Of a stretch of DNA of 10,280 nucleotides, positions 7,171 to 10,280 are shown in pieces. The position numbers were made by a program, and so were the translations under genes. Each line of letters starts with the position of its first letter. Within the stretch, counting starts at the first letter, position 1. Below the pieces are notes generated by a model. The model made no database searches, was not told the origin of the DNA, and saw only the letters and a list, made by a program, of their open reading frames with translations. The DNA comes from Armatimonadota bacterium (lineage in GTDB: Bacteria > Armatimonadota > Hebobacteria > Hebobacterales > WVXJ01), in contig WVXJ01000217.1 of assembly GCA_011773575.1 (NCBI GenBank), forward strand, positions 10,002-20,281, written 5' to 3'.

Positions 7171-8007
7171 CTACTTCTTCGCCCTCAGTCTTTCCGCCAC
7201 CTCGTCTATGATCCACTGGGGAGTGGAGGCGCCCGCGGTTATCCCGATGCGGTCGTGCCCTTTCAGCCATTCCGGCGATATTTCTTCGGCGGTTTCGATA
7301 TGTCGCACCTCCGCCCCGGTTTCGGCACACACCTTGGCCAAACGGCGGGTATTTGCGCTGTTGCGCCCTCCCACCACCAACATAAGGTCCACGTCACCGG
7401 CGAGTTCCACTGCGGCCTTCTGGCGCTTCAAGGTCGCCTCACAGATGGTATTGAAGGCACGCAGTTCCTGGCACTTTCCGCCCAAGCGCGCGAGCAGGTC
7501 CTGATAACGCTCTATCTCCCGTGTGGTCTGCACGACCATGCCAAGTTTCCGGCAGAAGGGCAGTTGCTCCACCTCTGCTATATCGTCGACGATCCTGGCC
7601 CGCCCTTCGCCATATCCCTCCAGCCCGGTTACCTCACGGTGGCCGCGGTCCCCAAAGATTATGATCTCATATCCTTCCCTCGCCAGAAGGCTCACCAGTT
7701 CTTGTGCGCGCGCGACAAACGGGCAGGTAGCGTCCACCACTTCAAGGCCGGCCTTTTCCGCCTCTTCTTTCACGCCCGGGCCGACACCGTGACAAGAGAT
7801 AATCAAGGTTCCCGTCTTCATCTCTTCCGGGCTGCCCACCTGCTTCACCCCGGCCTGGCTCAGTTTCTCCACCACCTGGGGATTATGAATTACCTCCCCC
7901 AGGGTGGCGACCTCCCCCTGGCGATCTTTTCGCTCTTCTTCCACCAACTGCAGCGCCCGCTTCACTCCGAAACAGAAGCCGGCATGTTTGGCGATGATTA
8001 CTTCCAA
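7171..8007 (-). CDS. ispH: 4-hydroxy-3-methylbut-2-enyl diphosphate reductase (LytB)
   Basis: IspH catalyses the last step of the MEP pathway, reducing HMBPP to IPP and DMAPP with an iron-sulphur cluster. The 278-residue protein has the three cluster cysteines C12 (HAGFCFGVKRA), C95 (VDATCPFV) and C189 (FNTICEAT). It also has the substrate-binding histidines H41 (IHNPQV), H73 (SCHGVGPGV) and H123 (GHREVTG), and the C-terminal GITAGASTP. The start is taken as TTG at 8007, because family proteins begin at this point (xEVIIAKHAGFCFG) and GAGAG lies 6 bases upstream. The frame stays open well into purN, but that extension is low-complexity S/P/R-rich sequence, an out-of-frame shadow of purN. It lies 40 bases after the purN stop in the same unit. 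Confidence 0.95.
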   Translation of the reverse strand: MEVIIAKHAGFCFGVKRALQLVEEERKDRQGEVATLGEVIHNPQVVEKLSQAGVKQVGSPEEMKTGTLIISCHGVGPGVKEEAEKAGLEVVDATCPFVARAQELVSLLAREGYEIIIFGDRGHREVTGLEGYGEGRARIVDDIAEVEQLPFCRKLGMVVQTTREIERYQDLLARLGGKCQELRAFNTICEATLKRQKAAVELAGDVDLMLVVGGRNSANTRRLAKVCAETGAEVRHIETAEEISPEWLKGHDRIGITAGASTPQWIIDEVAERLRAKK

Positions 8008-8047
8008 GTTCTTCTCTCTCAGGTAGTATGGCAGAAAAACAAGACTT

Positions 8048-8692
8048 TTACTTGCCGCTTTCTTCAGGTAAGATGCGCGTCCTTCGACCCTCCACAGTAA
8101 CCCTTCCCTCGGCGATGAGTTGGATGGCTTCGGCGTATTTCTCATGCTCAAAGGAGAGAATTCGCTGCTCCAGGCTCTCCGGTGTATCGTCCTCCGACAC
8201 GGGCACGACATGCTGGAGGATGATGGGGCCGGTATCGACCTCGGGTTCAACGAAATGCACGGTAAGGCCGGAGACCTTGGCGCCATAATCGAGCACCGCC
8301 TGGTGGACTCGCAGGCCGTGCATGTTCTTGCCGCAGAAGGCGGGAACAAGGGAGGGGTGGATGTTGATGATGCGGTTCGCGTAGGCCTCAAAGATGGAGG
8401 CTGTCAGGATACGCAAGTAACCGGCGAGAACGATGAGTTCGGCTCCATGACTCTGCAGGGCTTCGACGATGGCGCGGTCATGGGCTTCGCGGTCAGGAAA
8501 ATCGCGTGGCTCGAGTGCGACGGCTGGTACGCCCGCCTTGCGCGCTCTTTCCAGAGCGTAGGCCTCCGCTATATTGGAGATGACCACCGCAACCTGTGCA
8601 GAGAGCCTCCCCTCCGCGCAGCGATCCAGAATCGCTTGAAGGTTGGAACCTCTACCTGATACCAATACCCCCAAGCGCAGTCTATCGGTCAT
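8048..8692 (-). CDS. purN: Phosphoribosylglycinamide formyltransferase (GART)
   Basis: PurN transfers a formyl group from 10-formyltetrahydrofolate to GAR, giving FGAR, in de novo purine synthesis. The 214-residue length is typical. The N-terminal phosphate-binding VSGRGSNLQ lies at 11-19. The catalytic residues are N110 and H112 in NIHPSLVPAF and D153 in VDTGPII; AGYLRIL (90-96) is also conserved. The start is well set: AGGAGG lies five bases before ATG. No other purine gene is in the window, so purN is separated from a pur cluster here. It appears to be the first gene of the unit running through ispH to gpsA. Confidence 0.97.
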   Translation of the reverse strand: MTDRLRLGVLVSGRGSNLQAILDRCAEGRLSAQVAVVISNIAEAYALERARKAGVPAVALEPRDFPDREAHDRAIVEALQSHGAELIVLAGYLRILTASIFEAYANRIINIHPSLVPAFCGKNMHGLRVHQAVLDYGAKVSGLTVHFVEPEVDTGPIILQHVVPVSEDDTPESLEQRILSFEHEKYAEAIQLIAEGRVTVEGRRTRILPEESGK

Positions 8693-8749
8693 TCTTGCCT
8701 CCTATGGAATGGGGGCAGCCTTCGCAGGCCCCGCGTAAACTCTGGTGTA

Positions 8750-8758
8750 ATGATAACA
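8750..8758 (-). promoter_or_regulatory. Possible extended -10 promoter upstream of purN
   Basis: On the minus strand TGTTATCAT matches the extended -10 pattern TGnTATAAT with one mismatch. It lies 58 bases upstream of the purN start, in the 120-base spacer after the OsmC gene. No good -35 hexamer is found at 17 bases upstream. It may drive the purN-to-gpsA unit. The remainder of the spacer (8693-8812) shows no gene and no strong terminator, only a short inverted repeat (AATCG-g-CGATT, 8815-8825) over the end of the OsmC gene. Confidence 0.25.
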
Positions 8759-8812
8759 CAGTGTGGACAGCGCTATCAGAGAGAGCCTTGAAGGTTTTGG
8801 TTATCGGCTGAT

Positions 8813-9211
8813 TCAATCGGCGATTGACATATCTATCTCGATGTGGGGTGTATGATTGATGGTGTTGTGGAGCAGGCAACAGATGGCGCTTTTATGGAGA
8901 GGTTCGCGGTAGCGCTTCGGAACTCCTGAAGGGAGGATTATCTTGGCCTGAATCTTTTCGATGCGAGGCGGATTCTGCTCTTTCTCCCATTTCATCTCCA
9001 CCTTCATTCCCTCAAGAGAGATGTTATGCCGCTCCGCGAAGAAGACCATGTACACGCCGATACATGCCCCTAAGGAGGATATGAACAGTTCCGGGGGAGT
9101 GGGGCCTGTATCCTCACCTTTTCCGGGGGGCTGATCGCTCACTATCTCATGTCCCCGTACATCGGTGCGGAATCTGTGCCCGCCTTTGTAATCAACAACC
9201 ATACTCTCCAT
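8813..9211 (-). CDS. OsmC/Ohr family protein
   Basis: This 132-residue protein belongs to the OsmC-like family, whose characterised members (OsmC, Ohr) reduce organic hydroperoxides using a cysteine pair. Evidence is the block TPPELFISSLGACIGVYM (38-55) with C50, and the second cysteine region SAICCLLHNTINHTPHIEID (108-127) with C111 and C112. The central part includes MKVEMKWEKEQNPPRIEKIQ, typical of the family beta-sheet. The doubled CC at the second site leaves open which cysteine pairs with C50. The start ATG at 9211 has AAGGAGG five bases upstream; an internal ATG at residue 4 is an alternative. It begins 10 bases after the methyltransferase stop and so is probably cotranscribed with it. 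Family assignment is firm, while the substrate is unknown and many OsmC-like proteins of this group are uncharacterised. Confidence 0.9.
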   Translation of the reverse strand: MESMVVDYKGGHRFRTDVRGHEIVSDQPPGKGEDTGPTPPELFISSLGACIGVYMVFFAERHNISLEGMKVEMKWEKEQNPPRIEKIQAKIILPSGVPKRYREPLHKSAICCLLHNTINHTPHIEIDMSIAD

Positions 9212-9221
9212 GGCTTCCTCC

Positions 9222-10031
9222 TTATCGGCCCTTCATCACCTTGGGCTTGCGGAAGATGAGGATGAATTCATGAGTCTTGTTTATGCGAAAGACACTGGGA
9301 AAGCCCAGCGGGCGGAGGTTGTTATACTCATGGCGCCGGTCCCAGATGACCATGTCATCGTAGATAAAGCCGATATCCTTCATTTCTTCGGCCAAGTCCG
9401 CGTGGAGGGGATAGAAGACATCCTTTTTGCGCAGGTCCATAACGATAACACAGCAGTACTTGCCTGGTTTAAGTGTTTCATATACCTGTGTGAAGATTTC
9501 CTTTAGTGACTCCAGAAACAGCGTGTAGTCGAGAATCTTCCCCAGATCTCTTGCTGCTTTTCCATAATGACGGGTGGGTTTGCGGTCCGCGCTGCGGCGG
9601 CGAAGAAGAATGTCCCAATAAGGAGGAGAGGTAACCACCAAGTCTATTGAGCAGGGATCAATATAGTCACTCAGGTTCCGCGCGTCTCCGCAGTGAAAGA
9701 CAGTTTCTGATTTTGCTTCCGGACCATTTATCTCATTGAGCCGCCGGCGCGCGACAGAGACGAACTTGGAGGAGATGTCCAAGCCGATTCCCTTGCCTCC
9801 CAATAAGGCCGCCGCCAATGGCGCAGAGCCGATACCGGCAAAAGGATCAAGCACCACCCGCTCTTTTGCGGTGGTGAAACATTCGATCAGGCGTGTGGCG
9901 AGGGCGATAGGGAACATCGCCGGATGGTGGAGGACGGTTTCTTCCGGAGTCTTGCGAATATCGCTCCACACGGAGATGGAATGGCGCGCCCAAGTGGCTC
10001 CATCCAGATTGTTAGCGCGGTTTCTTGTCAT
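9222..10031 (-). CDS. DNA methyltransferase (TSPPYW, probably N4-cytosine or N6-adenine)
   Basis: This 269-residue S-adenosylmethionine-dependent DNA amino-methyltransferase shows motif X (HPAMFP, 36-41), then motif I (DPFAGIGS, 62-69), motif II (GLDIS, 83-87), GDAR (115-118) and the catalytic motif IV TSPPYW (134-139). The order X-I-IV with the variable region after IV resembles the gamma arrangement. SPPY is more usual in N4-cytosine enzymes, but the target base is not certain. The C-terminal part (about 145-260) probably holds the recognition region. The start ATG at 10031 has GAGAAGAG a few bases upstream. No restriction endonuclease, specificity subunit or nicking enzyme is nearby, so it looks like an orphan enzyme for regulation or housekeeping methylation. 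The start is 27 bases after the oxidoreductase stop. Confidence 0.9.
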   Translation of the reverse strand: MTRNRANNLDGATWARHSISVWSDIRKTPEETVLHHPAMFPIALATRLIECFTTAKERVVLDPFAGIGSAPLAAALLGGKGIGLDISSKFVSVARRRLNEINGPEAKSETVFHCGDARNLSDYIDPCSIDLVVTSPPYWDILLRRRSADRKPTRHYGKAARDLGKILDYTLFLESLKEIFTQVYETLKPGKYCCVIVMDLRKKDVFYPLHADLAEEMKDIGFIYDDMVIWDRRHEYNNLRPLGFPSVFRINKTHEFILIFRKPKVMKGR

Positions 10032-10058
10032 TCTCTTCTCAATATCGAAGACCGGCTC

Positions 10059-10280
10059 TTAATCGAGGATTGCTCCCTGTCGGCGGAGGGTTTCCTGGAG
10101 TTCGCCGACATTCAACTCCCTCGGCATTACCTTGTATCTGAGAGAAAGGGCTGCAGCGGTGCCTGCGGCTTGGCCGGTGGCATAACAGATCGGCTGGATG
10201 CGGGTGGAGGCATGGGCCTCATGGGTGGCGGAGATGGGCCTTCCCGCCACCAGCAGACCTTCTATTTCCTGTGGCACCAG
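10059..10280 (-). CDS. FAD-dependent oxidoreductase, C-terminal fragment (partial at the right edge)
   Basis: Only the last 73 residues are inside the window; the frame is open to the edge. They carry the C-terminal FAD-binding signature of the PF12831-type FAD-dependent oxidoreductases: GLLVAGRPISATHEAHASTR, then GQAAGTAAAL and a closing helix with RELNVGELQETLRRQGAIL. Such proteins carry an N-terminal Rossmann FAD domain that would lie beyond the edge. The substrate is unknown. Its stop lies 27 bases before the methyltransferase start on the same strand, so the two may share a transcript. A GTG in the frame at 10277 is internal, not a start. Confidence 0.85.
   Translation of the reverse strand: MVPQEIEGLLVAGRPISATHEAHASTRIQPICYATGQAAGTAAALSLRYKVMPRELNVGELQETLRRQGAILD

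Noticed and set aside
7162..8100. Plus-strand 312-codon open frame opposite ispH
   Set aside because: The minus-strand frame carries all IspH cluster and substrate residues; the opposite translation is H/P/L/R-rich without motifs.
1..10280. CRISPR array, insertion sequence, tRNA or rRNA
   Set aside because: No regularly spaced repeats, transposase motifs, terminal inverted repeats, cloverleaf or rRNA-like stretch was recognised; the DNA is almost entirely accounted for by protein genes.

Overview
The window looks like a bacterial chromosome segment of moderately high GC, with densely packed genes and almost no gene-free DNA. The core genes (purN, ispH, a PDZ/radical-SAM/DUF512 gene, der, plsY, gpsA) are universal or widespread bacterial housekeeping genes. 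The order DUF512 radical-SAM protein - der - plsY - gpsA recalls Firmicutes and neighbouring deep-branching Terrabacteria-type lineages. The HEAT-repeat protein, the JAMM-domain protein and the PF12831-type FAD oxidoreductase are common in uncultured or environmental lineages such as Armatimonadota, Poribacteria-like groups and Planctomycetes. I infer an uncultured bacterium and cannot fix the phylum from this sequence. I see no phage genes, transposase, CRISPR array, tRNA or rRNA.

Left part (1-2105, all on the minus strand): a 5' portion of a JAMM/MPN-type metalloprotease gene runs off the left edge. It has a good sigma70-like promoter just upstream. It is preceded by a membrane-anchored HEAT-repeat protein. 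A 207-base divergent spacer containing a 9-base tandem duplication separates this from a stand-alone response-regulator receiver protein on the plus strand (2313-2714), the only gene on that strand.

Centre (2739-8692, minus strand): one probable transcription unit in the order purN, ispH, PDZ/radical-SAM/DUF512, der, plsY, gpsA. The last three genes overlap by 4 bases at each junction. The unit covers purine synthesis (PurN), isoprenoid precursor synthesis (IspH), 50S ribosome assembly (Der), and phospholipid synthesis, where GpsA makes the sn-glycerol-3-phosphate that PlsY acylates. The radical-SAM protein directly upstream of der has no settled function.

Right part (8813-10280, minus strand): a C-terminal fragment of an FAD-dependent oxidoreductase enters from the right edge. 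It is followed by an orphan DNA methyltransferase with an X-I-IV motif order and a TSPPYW catalytic motif, then an OsmC-family protein 10 bases further on. A 120-base spacer with a possible extended -10 promoter separates these from purN.

No strong intrinsic terminator (GC hairpin plus T run) was found anywhere. The most interesting items are the truncated JAMM protein with a stretched metal-site motif, the uncharacterised radical-SAM protein linked to der, and the apparently orphan methyltransferase. I found no convincing evidence of a wholly new multigene system inside the window.
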